A DNA stretch of 64,000 nucleotides, taken from assembly GCA_039030395.1 (NCBI GenBank), contig JBCCEF010000022.1:19181-83180 (forward strand), written 5' to 3'. Of this stretch, positions 50,555 to 59,639 are shown piece by piece (the stretch's first letter is position 1; each line of letters starts with the position of its first letter). The notes beneath the pieces are model-generated. The model was not told the origin of the DNA. It ran no database searches and saw only the letters and a list, made by a program, of their open reading frames with translations. The position numbers were made by a program, and so were the translations under genes. The stretch is from Acidobacteriota bacterium. Its GTDB lineage: Bacteria > Acidobacteriota > Thermoanaerobaculia > Multivoradales > JBCCEF01.

Positions 50555-50716
50555 GTGGCCAAAAGAAAAGCGTTCCCGCTGCGCATCGATCCGCGGATCT
50601 ATGAAGCCCTCAAGAAGTGGTCGGCGGATGAGTTGCGGAGCGTCAACGGCCAGATCGAGTTTTTGCTGCTCAACGCCCTGAAGCGCGCCGGCCGCTGGAA
50701 GAAGGACGCCGACTAG
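50555..50716 (+). CDS. Small Arc-like ribbon-helix-helix protein
   Basis: 53 residues from a GTG at 50555. Reads [18 protein letters not shown], then [22 protein letters not shown]: a beta strand and two helices matching Arc/ribbon-helix-helix proteins, with F-P-L-R-I-D as the DNA-contacting strand and [11 protein letters not shown] as the conserved second helix. Ends K-K-D-A-D. Its stop TAG is the CTAG of the following dispersed repeat. Likely repressor of the SPFH operon through the 11-bp ATATCA array. Confidence 0.85.
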   Translation: MAKRKAFPLRIDPRIYEALKKWSADELRSVNGQIEFLLLNALKRAGRWKKDAD

Positions 50717-50779
50717 CAGGTTGCTGAAAAGGCCCTCGGCCTGCTGAAGAGGCGAAACCGTCTTTCAGCCCCTGCCTAG
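50713..50779. repeat. CTAG inverted repeat (copy C)
   Basis: CTAGCAGGTTGCTGAAA at the left and its near complement (TTTCAGCCCCTGCCTAG) at the right, 67 bp in all, with GGCCCTCGGCC inside. Same family as 19240-19292 and 37036-37087 but without the longer left block. The stop codon of the Arc-like gene (TAG, 50714-50716) is the first base group of the element. Orientation relative to the upstream gene is the same as in the other copies. Confidence 0.7.
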
Positions 50780-50838
50780 CTGGACGGGCTAGACCCATTC
50801 CGGCGGCGGGCCGCACGGGCACTGTAGGATGGGCTCCC

Positions 50839-51249
50839 ATGCCGCCCGTCAGCTCGCTTCGCCGCCGACTTCGCTTGCTCGGCTGGCTCCGTCTCTCGCT
50901 CGTCGCCGGGGCGCTCTACGACCTGATCTTCGCCGCCCTGATGGTGGTCGCCCCGGCAGCCACCGCCGCCTTTCTGGACCTGCCGCTGCCGGGCGAGACG
51001 TTCTATCTCTGGCTCCTCGCCATCCTGCTGACCATGCTGGCCCTGCTGTATCTGGCGGCGGCGCAGGATCCACGGCGCTACACGGCGGTGGTGTGGGTCG
51101 CCATCGCCGGGCGCCTCGCCGGAGCCGGCGCCTTCGCCCTGGCGGCCTACGGTCGTCCGGAACTCCAGCCGCTCTACCTGGTGGCCGCCGCCGATGCCGC
51201 CTTCGGCCTGCTCCACGCCGCCCTCGCCCGCCCCTTGAGCACCGGATGA
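50839..51249 (+). CDS. Small integral membrane protein of unknown function
   Basis: 136 residues, four hydrophobic segments (about 14-45, 55-75, 82-102, 108-128) with short charged loops (Q-D-P-R-R-Y). Resembles small DoxX/DUF-type four-helix membrane proteins but no family is recognised. Ends 10 bases before mlaE on the same strand, so it is likely co-transcribed with the lipid-transport genes. Confidence 0.7.
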   Translation: MPPVSSLRRRLRLLGWLRLSLVAGALYDLIFAALMVVAPAATAAFLDLPLPGETFYLWLLAILLTMLALLYLAAAQDPRRYTAVVWVAIAGRLAGAGAFALAAYGRPELQPLYLVAAADAAFGLLHAALARPLSTG

Positions 51250-51259
51250 CGATGACCGA

Positions 51260-52015
51260 ATGAGAGCCTTTTTCGACCTCGCGCGGGTACTCGGTGAGAT
51301 CGCGATTCTCACTGGCCAGGCCTTTCGCGGGCTGTTTCGGCGGCCTTGGGCGTTGCGCGAATGGGTGCGCCAGATGGAGCAGATCGGCGTCTACTCGCTG
51401 GGCGTAGCGGCCATCACCACCACCTTCACGGGCATGGTGCTGGCCCTGCAATATGCCCTCGGCTTCGCCTCCCTGGGCGGCAAGTGGTACGTCGGCTCGA
51501 TCGTCTCCACCTCGCTGGTGCGCGAACTCGGTCCGGTACTCACCGCTCTGGTGGTGGGCGGCCGAATCGGTTCCGGCATGACCGCCGAGCTGGGCACCAT
51601 GAAGGTGACGGAGCAGATCGACGCGCTGCGCTCGATGGCGGCGGATCCGGTGGTCAAGCTGGTGGTGCCGAAGCTTGCCGCCACCCTTGTGATGCTGCCG
51701 GCGCTGACCATCCTGGGCGACGCCCTCGGCATCTTCGGCGGCCTTGCCATCGCCATCTACGAACTGGACGTAGCGCCGGGCCTCTACATGAACGACGTGC
51801 TCGATTCCCTCACCCTGAACGACGTCTTCAGCGGCGTCGGAAAGACCTTCTTTTTCGGCTATTTCATTGCCATCATCGGCTGCTACAATGGCCTTAACGC
51901 CGCGGGGGGAGCCGACGGCGTGGGGCGCGCCACCACCAATACCGTGGTCTATGCCTCGATTTCGATCCTGGTCTCCGATTTCTTCCTCACCAAGATGTTT
52001 TCGATGCTGTTCTAG
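51260..52015 (+). CDS. mlaE: MlaE-family ABC transporter permease
   Basis: 251 residues, five to six membrane segments. Family marks: Q-M-E-Q-I-G-V-Y-S-L, G-M-V-L-A-L-Q, V-R-E-L-G-P-V-L-T-A-L-V-V-G-G-R-I-G-S-G-M-T-A-E-L-G-T-M-K-V-T-E-Q-I-D-A-L. The permease of MCE-type ABC systems that move phospholipids between the inner and outer membranes. First of three coupled genes (E, F, D). Homologues of MlaB and MlaC are not next to it. Confidence 0.95.
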   Translation: MRAFFDLARVLGEIAILTGQAFRGLFRRPWALREWVRQMEQIGVYSLGVAAITTTFTGMVLALQYALGFASLGGKWYVGSIVSTSLVRELGPVLTALVVGGRIGSGMTAELGTMKVTEQIDALRSMAADPVVKLVVPKLAATLVMLPALTILGDALGIFGGLAIAIYELDVAPGLYMNDVLDSLTLNDVFSGVGKTFFFGYFIAIIGCYNGLNAAGGADGVGRATTNTVVYASISILVSDFFLTKMFSMLF

Positions 52016-52018
52016 ATC

Positions 52019-52795
52019 ATGGCCGCTACCGAATCCATCGCCGACGCCCTGTTTACCGTCCGTGGCCTGTCGAAGTCCTACGGCGACAAGGAAGTCTTGC
52101 GCTCGATCGACTTTGACGTGCAGCGCGGCGAATGCCTGGTCATCCTGGGCGGTTCCGGTAGCGGCAAGAGCGTCACCCTGCGGCAGTTGAACGGTCTGGA
52201 AGAGCCCGACGAGGGCAGCGTGCTGTTCGATGGCGATGTCGAGATCTCCAGCCTGTCGGAGCAGCAGCTCTTCCCCATCCGTCGGCGCATCGCGATGCTC
52301 TTCCAGGGCGGCGCGCTGTTCGATTCGATGACGGTGTTCGAGAACATCGCCTTCCCGCTGCGCGAGCACTCGGATCTGGACGAGGATGAGATTCGAGAAC
52401 GGGTGGCCGAGCGCTTGTCGCGGGTGCGCCTGGCGGGTATCGAGGACAAGGTGCCGGCCAACCTCTCCGGCGGCATGAAGAAGCGCGTCGCCTTGGCCCG
52501 CTCCCTCGCTCTGGATCCGGAGGTGGTGCTCTTCGACGAGCCCACCACCGGTCTCGACCCGCGCACTTCGGCCACCATCGGCAGCCTGATCCGCGACATC
52601 CAGCAGAAGATCGGCGTGACCTCCGTAGTGGTGACCCACGACCTGCCCCTGGCACGCTCCGTCGGCGACCGGCTGGCTTTTCTCCACCGCGGCAAGTTCC
52701 GCTTCATCGGCACCTGGCTCGAGGCGGAGAGGACGGCGGATCCGCTGGTGACGGATTTCCTGGCCGGCCGCGAGGAGGACATCGATGCCGCGTGA
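52019..52795 (+). CDS. mlaF: MlaF-family ABC transporter ATP-binding protein
   Basis: 258 residues. Walker A G-G-S-G-S-G-K-S (Lys50), Q loop L-F-Q-G-G-A-L-F-D-S-M, signature L-S-G-G-M-K-K-R-V-A-L-A-R, Walker B V-V-L-F-D-E-P-T-T-G-L-D-P, His switch V-V-T-H-D-L. The L-S-G-G-M-K-K-R-V form is specific for the MCE/Mla group. Starts three bases after mlaE and overlaps mlaD by 11 bases. Confidence 0.96.
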   Translation: MAATESIADALFTVRGLSKSYGDKEVLRSIDFDVQRGECLVILGGSGSGKSVTLRQLNGLEEPDEGSVLFDGDVEISSLSEQQLFPIRRRIAMLFQGGALFDSMTVFENIAFPLREHSDLDEDEIRERVAERLSRVRLAGIEDKVPANLSGGMKKRVALARSLALDPEVVLFDEPTTGLDPRTSATIGSLIRDIQQKIGVTSVVVTHDLPLARSVGDRLAFLHRGKFRFIGTWLEAERTADPLVTDFLAGREEDIDAA

Positions 52796-53945
52796 GGGAG
52801 GACGCGAAACGCGGGTAGGCCTCCTGCTGCTGGCAGCGCTGGCGATTCTGGCGGTGGCGGTGTTCCTGATCGGCAAGGACAGCAACCTGTTCGCGACAAA
52901 GAACCGCTACTTCACCCGCTTCCAGAACGTCAGCGGCCTGCAGAAGGGCAATCCGGTGCAGTTGAACGGCGTGGACGTCGGCACCGTCGAAGAAGTGAAT
53001 CTCTCGCGCGAAGCCGGCGACGAGAAAATCCAGGTGTGGATTTCCATCGACGAGCGCTACGCCGAGCGCATTCGGCAGGATTCCCTGGCCCGCATCAAGA
53101 CCCTCGGTTTGCTGGGCGACAAATTCGTGGAGATCACCGCCGGCTCGCCGGCCGCCGAGCTGGTCGCTTCGGGTGCGGAGATTCGCGCCGCTCCGGCCAC
53201 CAGTGTCGACGCGCTGATCGCCTCCGGCGAGGATACGGTCAACAACGTGGTGGCGATTTCCTCTTCCCTGCGCACGGTATTGAAGCGTCTGGAGCAGGGC
53301 GAGGGCGTGGTCGGCGAGTTGACCGCCGACACCCCCGAGGGTGACAAGTTCACCCGCTCCGTCTACGACACGGTGGAGTCCTTCCAGCGCATCGTCAACA
53401 AACTGGAGCGCGGTGACGGCCCGATCGCCCGGCTGATCAACGACCGCGCCATGGCGGACCGCCTGGCCGAAAGCGTGACCTCCCTCGAAGGGCTGCTGAA
53501 GCGCGCCGAGGAGGGCGACGGCCTGCTGCCCCGGCTGCTCGACGACGAAACCCTGGTCCGTCAGGTGGAAGGCACCTTGGCCAACCTCCAGGAGGCCTCC
53601 GAGCAACTGACCGCCTTCACCCGCGAAGTCGAAGGCTCCGACGGTCTCGCCATGAAGCTGCTGACGGACGAGGAGTACGCCACCGAGGTGAGCGAGAACC
53701 TCAGCCAGCTCGTCGAACGCCTGAACGGCATCGCCGGCAAGCTCTCCGAAGGGGACGGAACGGTGGCCCGGCTGATCGACGATCCGCAGGTCTATGAAGC
53801 GATCAACGATGTTATCGTTGGAATCGACGAGTCGCGCTTGCTGCGCTGGCTAATCCGCAATCGCCAGAAGAAGGGCATCGAACAGCGATTCGAGGAAAAT
53901 CAAGGCGAAGACTCGCCGAACCAAGGGGGATCGGCCACTCCCTGA
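52785..53945 (+). CDS. mlaD: MlaD/MCE-domain lipid-binding protein
   Basis: 386 residues. One N-terminal membrane anchor (V-G-L-L-L-L-A-A-L-A-I-L-A-V-A-V-F-L), then the MCE domain (residues 38-115): N-V-S-G-L-Q-K-G-N-P-V-Q-L-N-G-V-D-V-G-T-V. The long C-terminal part (150-370) is helical with Asp/Gly-rich repeats (G-D-G-P-I-A-R-L-I-N-D, E-G-D-G-L-L-P-R-L-L-D-D, G-D-G-T-V-A-R-L-I-D-D), more like PqiB/Mce tunnel-forming proteins than the short MlaD. Periplasmic substrate component of the EFD complex. Confidence 0.94.
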   Translation: MPREGGRETRVGLLLLAALAILAVAVFLIGKDSNLFATKNRYFTRFQNVSGLQKGNPVQLNGVDVGTVEEVNLSREAGDEKIQVWISIDERYAERIRQDSLARIKTLGLLGDKFVEITAGSPAAELVASGAEIRAAPATSVDALIASGEDTVNNVVAISSSLRTVLKRLEQGEGVVGELTADTPEGDKFTRSVYDTVESFQRIVNKLERGDGPIARLINDRAMADRLAESVTSLEGLLKRAEEGDGLLPRLLDDETLVRQVEGTLANLQEASEQLTAFTREVEGSDGLAMKLLTDEEYATEVSENLSQLVERLNGIAGKLSEGDGTVARLIDDPQVYEAINDVIVGIDESRLLRWLIRNRQKKGIEQRFEENQGEDSPNQGGSATP

Positions 53946-53975
53946 GGCCGACCCACACCGGATGTCCTCCACCCC

Positions 53976-54944
53976 ATGTCCCACTACCTGATCACCGGCG
54001 GTGCCGGCTTCATCGGCTCCCACGTCACCCGACGTCTGCTCGGCCGCGGCGACCAGGTGACGGTGCTGGACAACTTCAACGACTTCTACGACCCGGCGCG
54101 CAAGCGCGCAAACGTGGCACCCTTCCTGGACGGCGACGCCTACCGGCTGGTGGAAGGCGACATTCGCGACGAGGCGCTGGTGGACGAGCTGTTTCAGAGC
54201 GGAGAGTTCGACGGGGTGATCCACCTGGCGGCCCGGGCGGGGGTGCGACCGAGCCTGGCGGAGCCCATCCTCTACGAGGACGTCAACTGCATCGGCACCC
54301 TACGGCTGCTGGAGGCGGCCCGGCGCCACGGCCCGCAGGTGTTCATTTTCGGCTCGTCATCGTCGGTCTACGGCATCAACCAGAAGGTGCCGTTCTCGGA
54401 GAGCGATCCGGTGGATCAGCCGATCAGCCCCTACGCCACCACCAAGCGCACCGGCGAGCTGCTCTGCTACAACTACCACCACCTTTACGGCCTCAAGACG
54501 AGCTGCCTGCGGTTCTTCACCGTCTACGGCCCGGCCCAGCGGCCGGAGATGGCGATCCACAAGTTCACCGATCTGATCGCCCGAGGCCAACCCGTGCCGC
54601 TCTTCGGCGACGGCTCCAGCCGGCGCGACTACACCTTTATCGATGACATCGTGGACGGTGCGATCTCTTCCCTCGACCGCGCCCACGATTTCGAAATCTT
54701 CAACCTCGGCGGAGCGGAAACCACCTCGCTGGCAGATCTGGTGCGCTGGATCGGTGAGGAGCTCGGAGTGGAGCCGCAGGTCGAGAGCCACGCTGTCCAG
54801 CCCGGCGACGTGCCGATCACCTATGCGGATGTCGAAAAGGCCGAGCGTCTCCTCGGCTACTCGCCGAAGGTCCCCATTCGCGAAGGTTTGAAGCGCTTTG
54901 TCGCCTGGTACCGAAGGGGCCACGCGACCGCCGGTTCCGCCTAG
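53976..54944 (+). CDS. NAD-dependent sugar epimerase (probable UDP-glucuronate 4-epimerase)
   Basis: 322 residues. Extended SDR with G-G-A-G-F-I-G-S-H near residue 8, D-N-F-N-D-F-Y-D-P, catalytic Y153-x-x-x-K157 (P-Y-A-T-T-K), R-F-F-T-V-Y-G-P and R-D-Y-T-F-I-D-D. D-N-F-N-D-F-Y and V-H-L-A-A-R-A-G-V-R are typical of UDP-glucuronate 4-epimerases, which make UDP-galacturonate. The following genes make UDP-glucuronate and UDP-xylose, which supports this. The gap to ugd is filled by a foldback element. Confidence 0.88.
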   Translation: MSHYLITGGAGFIGSHVTRRLLGRGDQVTVLDNFNDFYDPARKRANVAPFLDGDAYRLVEGDIRDEALVDELFQSGEFDGVIHLAARAGVRPSLAEPILYEDVNCIGTLRLLEAARRHGPQVFIFGSSSSVYGINQKVPFSESDPVDQPISPYATTKRTGELLCYNYHHLYGLKTSCLRFFTVYGPAQRPEMAIHKFTDLIARGQPVPLFGDGSSRRDYTFIDDIVDGAISSLDRAHDFEIFNLGGAETTSLADLVRWIGEELGVEPQVESHAVQPGDVPITYADVEKAERLLGYSPKVPIREGLKRFVAWYRRGHATAGSA

Positions 54945-55006
54945 GCGCTTCGCCGGCCAGCCGGCCGCCGCAATGGAAGCCAATGTCCGCCAGCCAACGA
55001 GAGTCC

Positions 55007-55188
55007 TAGCCTGCCTTTCTCACCGCCAACCTACTGCGAGTCCGTATGTCACTGAATCGGCTGCGTAATCCACTGAACCTGCTCCTCGACGTACTAAAAG
55101 TACGCCTTCGTCGCAGAACCCGCGGATGCCTTGCATCTTCAACGACCTACGGCCTCTCGCTACGGTCGCCGGTAAGAAAGGCAGGCTA
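55007..55188. repeat. 182-bp foldback element (copy 2)
   Basis: Ends TAGCCTGCCTTTCT (55007-55020) and AGAAAGGCAGGCTA (55175-55188) are perfect complements, and the middle is the hairpin CGTACT-AAA-AGTACG (55090-55104), at the exact midpoint. Arms share TTCTCACC and GCGAG blocks with the 49.3-kb copy. Stops three bases before the ugd ATG, so it supplies the whole 5' leader of ugd, including the AAAGGCAGG that may act as ribosome site. Confidence 0.78.
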
Positions 55189-55191
55189 ACC

Positions 55192-56531
55192 ATGAATGTT
55201 TGCGTTGTAGGGAGTGGGTATGTCGGTCTGGTCACCGGCGCTTGCCTGGCCGATTTCGGCATGACCGTGACCGGCGTCGACAAGGATGCCGACAAGATTG
55301 CCGCCCTTCACCGGGGTGAGATCCCGATCTACGAACCGGGCCTGCAGAGCCTGATCGCCAAGAACGAACAGGCCGGGCGGCTGTCCTTCACCACCGACCT
55401 GGGACCGGCCATCGAGCAGGCCCAGGCGGTGTTCATCGCCGTCGGCACACCTCCGCGGGAGGACGGCTCGGCGGACCTGACCTTCGTGCGGCAGGTCGCC
55501 CAGTCGGTCGCCGAACACCTGAACGGCTACAAAATCATTGTCACCAAGAGCACCGTGCCCATCGGCACCGGTCAGATGATCGAGGACATCGTGCGCCAGG
55601 GCACCGGCGGCGGGCAGGACTTCGCGGTGGTCAGCAATCCGGAATTCCTGCGCGAGGGTTCGGCCATCTCGGACTTCATGCGGCCGGACCGGGTGGTGGT
55701 CGGCTCGCGGGATCCGCGTGCCTTGGAGCTGATGCGCGAGATCTACGCGCCTCTGAGGGTGGCGGACGTGCCCTTCGTGGAGACCAACGTCGAGAGCGCC
55801 GAACTGATCAAGTACGCCTCGAACGGCTTCCTGGCGACCAAGATCTCGTTCATCAACGAGGTGGCGGCGATCTGCGAGGCCTTGGGCGCCGATGTCGAAG
55901 TGGTGTCCCGCGGCATGGGCCTCGACAACCGCATCGGTCCCAAGTTCTTGAACGCCGGCCCCGGCTTCGGCGGTTCATGCTTCCCCAAGGACACCCAGGC
56001 GGTGGTGCAGATTGCACAGCGGGCCGGCGAGCGCTTCCGCATTGTGGAAGCGGTGTTGGAAGTCAACGAGATCACTCAGCAACGGATGGTCGACAAGATC
56101 GACGCGGCGCTGGGAGGTGTCGCCGGCAAGACCCTGGCCATTCTCGGCCTGTCCTTCAAGCCGGATACGGACGATGTGCGTGAATCCCCGGCCCTGACCA
56201 TCTGCGCCGGCCTCACCGAGCGCGGTGCCGCCCTGCGGGTGTACGACCCGGAGGCGATGGACGCCTCGCGCGAGACGCTGCCGGACGCCGAGTACTGCAG
56301 CGGTCCCTACGACGCCGCCCTCGGCACCGACGCGGTGGTGATCCTCACCGAGTGGAACCAGTTCCGCGCCCTGGAACTCGACAAGCTCGCGGAGCGGGTC
56401 CACCAGAAGGTGATCGTCGACCTGCGCAATATCTACGAACCGGGGCGGGTCGCCGCCGCCGGCTTCCGCTACGTTTCCGTCGGCCGCGGTGAGGCGAAGC
56501 CCTCTCCCGCTTCCGCCTCGCAGGAGGCATC

Positions 56532-56535
<4 letters not shown>
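55192..56535 (+). CDS. ugd: UDP-glucose 6-dehydrogenase
   Basis: 447 residues from the ATG at 55192. NAD site [10 protein letters not shown] near residue 7, I-A-V-G-T-P-P motif, [18 protein letters not shown], and catalytic Cys263 in F-G-G-S-C-F-P-K-D. Oxidises UDP-glucose to UDP-glucuronate. GDP-mannose dehydrogenase is a close relative, but the adjacent Uxs and epimerase favour UDP-glucose. Overlaps the next gene by four bases (GTGA). Confidence 0.94.
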
Positions 56536-57551
<1,016 letters not shown>

Positions 57552-57553
57552 CC

Positions 57554-57793
57554 ATGGCGAACATCGTCACCTGCGCCCGCTGCGGCGAGACCAAGACCGC
57601 CCTCGACAAACCTCCCCTGCCCGGCAAAGTCGGACAGCAAGTGCAGGAAAACATCTGCACCGACTGCTGGGACGAATGGGGCAACATGGAAGTGATGGTG
57701 ATCAACGAGCTGCGCCTCAACTTCATGGATCCCAAGTCGCAGGAAATCCTTCAGCAACAGATGCGCGAGTTCTTCCACCTCCAGGGTGAGTAA
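57554..57793 (+). CDS. Fe(2+)-trafficking protein, YggX-like
   Basis: 79 residues. N-V-T-C-type start (I-V-T-C-A-R-C-G-E), then L-P-G-K-V-G-Q-Q-V-Q-E-N-I-C-T-D-C-W-D-E-W, V-M-V-I-N-E-L-R-L-N and Q-Q-M-R-E-F-F, the YggX signature (Pfam iron-trafficking). It has four Cys in two CxxC pairs, more than enteric YggX. Linked to protection of iron-sulfur enzymes. Overlaps the VTT gene by eight bases. Confidence 0.88.
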   Translation: MANIVTCARCGETKTALDKPPLPGKVGQQVQENICTDCWDEWGNMEVMVINELRLNFMDPKSQEILQQQMREFFHLQGE

Positions 57794-58553
57794 CCCACCG
57801 CCGGCGAGGCCCGCGCCCGCGACGAAACCGCAGCCCGAGCCGCTCATCAGCCGGCGAGGGGCGGCGCTGCGGTTCGCGCTGCTGGCGGTCATCGTCGTCG
57901 CCGGCTTCGCCCTCTTCCGCTGGACCCCGCTCGGCGAAGCGGTCACCGACGGCCGCCTCCTCGAAGCGGTGCGGGACAGCCCCTGGGCACCGGTCGTGTT
58001 CATCGCGATCTTCGCCGTCCTCTGCCCCGTGGGCATGCCCGTCAGCCCGGTGGTGGCAGTGGGCGGAGTGTTCTTCGGGGTGGGTCTCGGCACCCTCTAC
58101 AACTTTCTCGGCTGCTTTAGCGGCGCCGCCACCTCCTACGGCCTGGCGCGGCTCCTCGGCCGCGACTTCGTCGCCACCCTCGGTCGCGGCGGACGCCTCC
58201 AGCGGGTGGAGCGCACCCTGCGCCGTCAGAGCTTCTGGAACCTGGTGGTGATCCGCTTCGTGCCGCTGCCGTTCCCGCTGGTCAACTACGGCGCCGCCCT
58301 CTCGGGCATCCGCGCGTTCAAGTTCCTCGCCGCCACCGCCGTCGGCCTGGCGCCCGCCATCGCCATCTACACCTACCTCGGCGCGGCGGTGGTCACCGCC
58401 GCCAGCGAGGGCGGCCGCGAGGGCCTGCTGCCCGCCTTCCTCGCTCTGGGCGGGTTGATCCTCCTCACCTTCATCCCCCGCCTGTTGACCGCCCGCCGGC
58501 GACGCAAACGCCTGGCGGACCTGCGGGCCGAGCGGGCGAAGCGGCGTCGCTAG
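57786..58553 (+). CDS. TVP38/TMEM64-type (VTT domain) membrane protein
   Basis: 255 residues from a GTG at 57786. Basic Pro-rich N-tail, then about five hydrophobic segments (27-45, 68-90, 93-115, 175-195, 220-238). VTT motif: F-F-G-V-G-L-G-T-L-Y-N-F-L-G and F-W-N-L-V-V-I-R-F-V-P-L-P-F-P-L-V-N-Y-G-A-A-L-S-G-I. DedA-related family, thought to act in lipid scrambling or membrane homeostasis. Very basic C-terminal tail. Confidence 0.88.
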   Translation: MSNPPPARPAPATKPQPEPLISRRGAALRFALLAVIVVAGFALFRWTPLGEAVTDGRLLEAVRDSPWAPVVFIAIFAVLCPVGMPVSPVVAVGGVFFGVGLGTLYNFLGCFSGAATSYGLARLLGRDFVATLGRGGRLQRVERTLRRQSFWNLVVIRFVPLPFPLVNYGAALSGIRAFKFLAATAVGLAPAIAIYTYLGAAVVTAASEGGREGLLPAFLALGGLILLTFIPRLLTARRRRKRLADLRAERAKRRR

Positions 58554-58589
58554 AACCCTACTCCGAAGGACTCGCTACAGCGTCACCTA

Positions 58590-58698
58590 AACAAATCTGA
58601 CATACACATATACGTTAAATTGAATTAAATGATAATATAGTTTTAACCTTGGAAATCGAACCATCCACCATCCATCCAATCCTCGGAAAGGAAGTGGT
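58590..58698 (+). promoter_or_regulatory. AT-rich promoter region of the small Cys-rich gene
   Basis: Strikingly AT-rich against about 66% GC around it. A good -10 TATAGT (58636-58641) is present; no clear -35 at the right distance. GAAAGGAAG (58687-58695) is the ribosome site before ATG 58699, leaving a leader of about 50 bases. The AT content suggests strong or foreign promoter control. Confidence 0.5.
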
Positions 58699-59082
58699 AT
58701 GAAGATTCTCACCCTTACTGCACTGTCATGCCTCATCGCGCTTACCCTCACCGCTACCCCGCAAGGGACGATCGCCGATCAAATTCCCACCGAGCCGGAC
58801 CAAGCAAATCAACTCCCAACCACCGAAGTACCCATACCGGCTCCCGTCACGCCGACCTTTCTGCAAACCGGCCCCATCCCGACCGAAGGAGGCGAAGGGA
58901 GTGGAGGAGGTGGAGGCAACGGTGGCAACAACTACGTATGCCAGGCGACGGTCCAGTGCCCTGGTCTCCCTAGCCTTGGCCTTGGTCCGTACACCTTGTC
59001 CTGCAACGGCTACTACTCCTGTTCTTCCAGCCCTGGCTCGCACGTCGTTTGCGACGGAATAGGTACTATTTGCTTAGGGTAG
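58699..59082 (+). CDS. Small secreted Cys-rich protein
   Basis: 127 residues. Signal peptide (M-K-I-L-T-L-T-A-L-S-C-L-I-A-L-T-L-T-A), a Pro/Thr-rich linker (residues 25-58), a Gly run (G-E-G-S-G-G-G-G-G-N-G-G-N-N), then a 45-residue core with six Cys: C-Q-A-T-V-Q-C-P, L-S-C-N-G-Y-Y-S-C-S-S, V-V-C-D-G, T-I-C-L-G. Three disulphides are likely. No family recognised with certainty; the short x-C-x-G-x-x-x-C pattern recurs in unannotated proteins of related bacteria. Could be a secreted effector, bacteriocin-like peptide or structural protein. GC content and codon use differ little from neighbours. Confidence 0.72.
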   Translation: MKILTLTALSCLIALTLTATPQGTIADQIPTEPDQANQLPTTEVPIPAPVTPTFLQTGPIPTEGGEGSGGGGGNGGNNYVCQATVQCPGLPSLGLGPYTLSCNGYYSCSSSPGSHVVCDGIGTICLG

Positions 59083-59264
59083 GCCTGCCTGCGGCCATGG
59101 GCTGCAAAGAGTCTCTCGGCGTTTGGGAGGAGCCACGGCGGGACCGTATTCGAGGTTCTTTCTCCCTTTTGTCGATTCTTCACTCAGCCATTCATCTAGG
59201 GGGCAACGACGCCGGAGGAAAGTCCCCCGGCCCATCAATGACCCTGGTATAGGAGACCGAGACC

Positions 59265-59620
59265 ATGGCTCAGTTCATGCTGCTACTGCACGACAAACCG
59301 TCCGACTTGAGCACCGTTTCCGCCGAGGACATCCAAGGCATCGTCGGCGAATACATCGCCTGGCGGCAAGGCCTCGAGGAACAGGGCCGATTGGTCGGCG
59401 GCGAAAACTGGCGGACGAGGGGGGCAAACACCTGTCCCTGGTCGACGGCGCTCTGCGGGTGGTCGACGGCCCCTACAGCGAAGCCAAGGAAGTGATCGGC
59501 GGCTACTTCGCCATCGAAGCGGCGGACTACGACGAAGCCCTGGACCTGTGCCGGGACTGCCCGCACCTGAAATACGGCGAACGCATTGAGCTGCGCCGCG
59601 TCGACGACATCCACCCCTGA
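59265..59620 (+). pseudogene. YCII/DGPF-domain protein, split by a one-base deletion
   Basis: An ATG at 59265 (AGGAG nine bases upstream) opens the usual start M-A-Q-F-M-L-L-L-H-D, V-G-E-Y-I-A-W-R-Q-G-L, G-R-L-V-G-G-E. At AAAA (59404-59407) the reading leaves frame; one extra A restores K-L-A-D-E-G-G-K-H-L, then V-D-G-P-Y-S-E-A-K-E-V-I-G-G-Y-F and E-I-type ending R-R-V-D-D-I-H-P up to the TGA at 59620. The joined protein of about 118 residues matches DGPF proteins. Either a true pseudogene or a sequence error. Partner of the ECF sigma gene that follows. Confidence 0.8.
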
Positions 59621-59639
59621 CGCGCCGGAGCTGCGGAGA

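Noticed and set aside
50849-52885. 678-codon minus-strand frame opposite the membrane protein, mlaE and mlaF genes
   Set aside because: Antisense shadow; the plus strand encodes well-conserved transporter genes over the same span.
59403-59408. Programmed -1 frameshift in the YCII/DGPF gene
   Set aside because: The site C-GAA-AAC is not a canonical slippery heptamer and no stimulating structure was noted; a one-base deletion is simpler.
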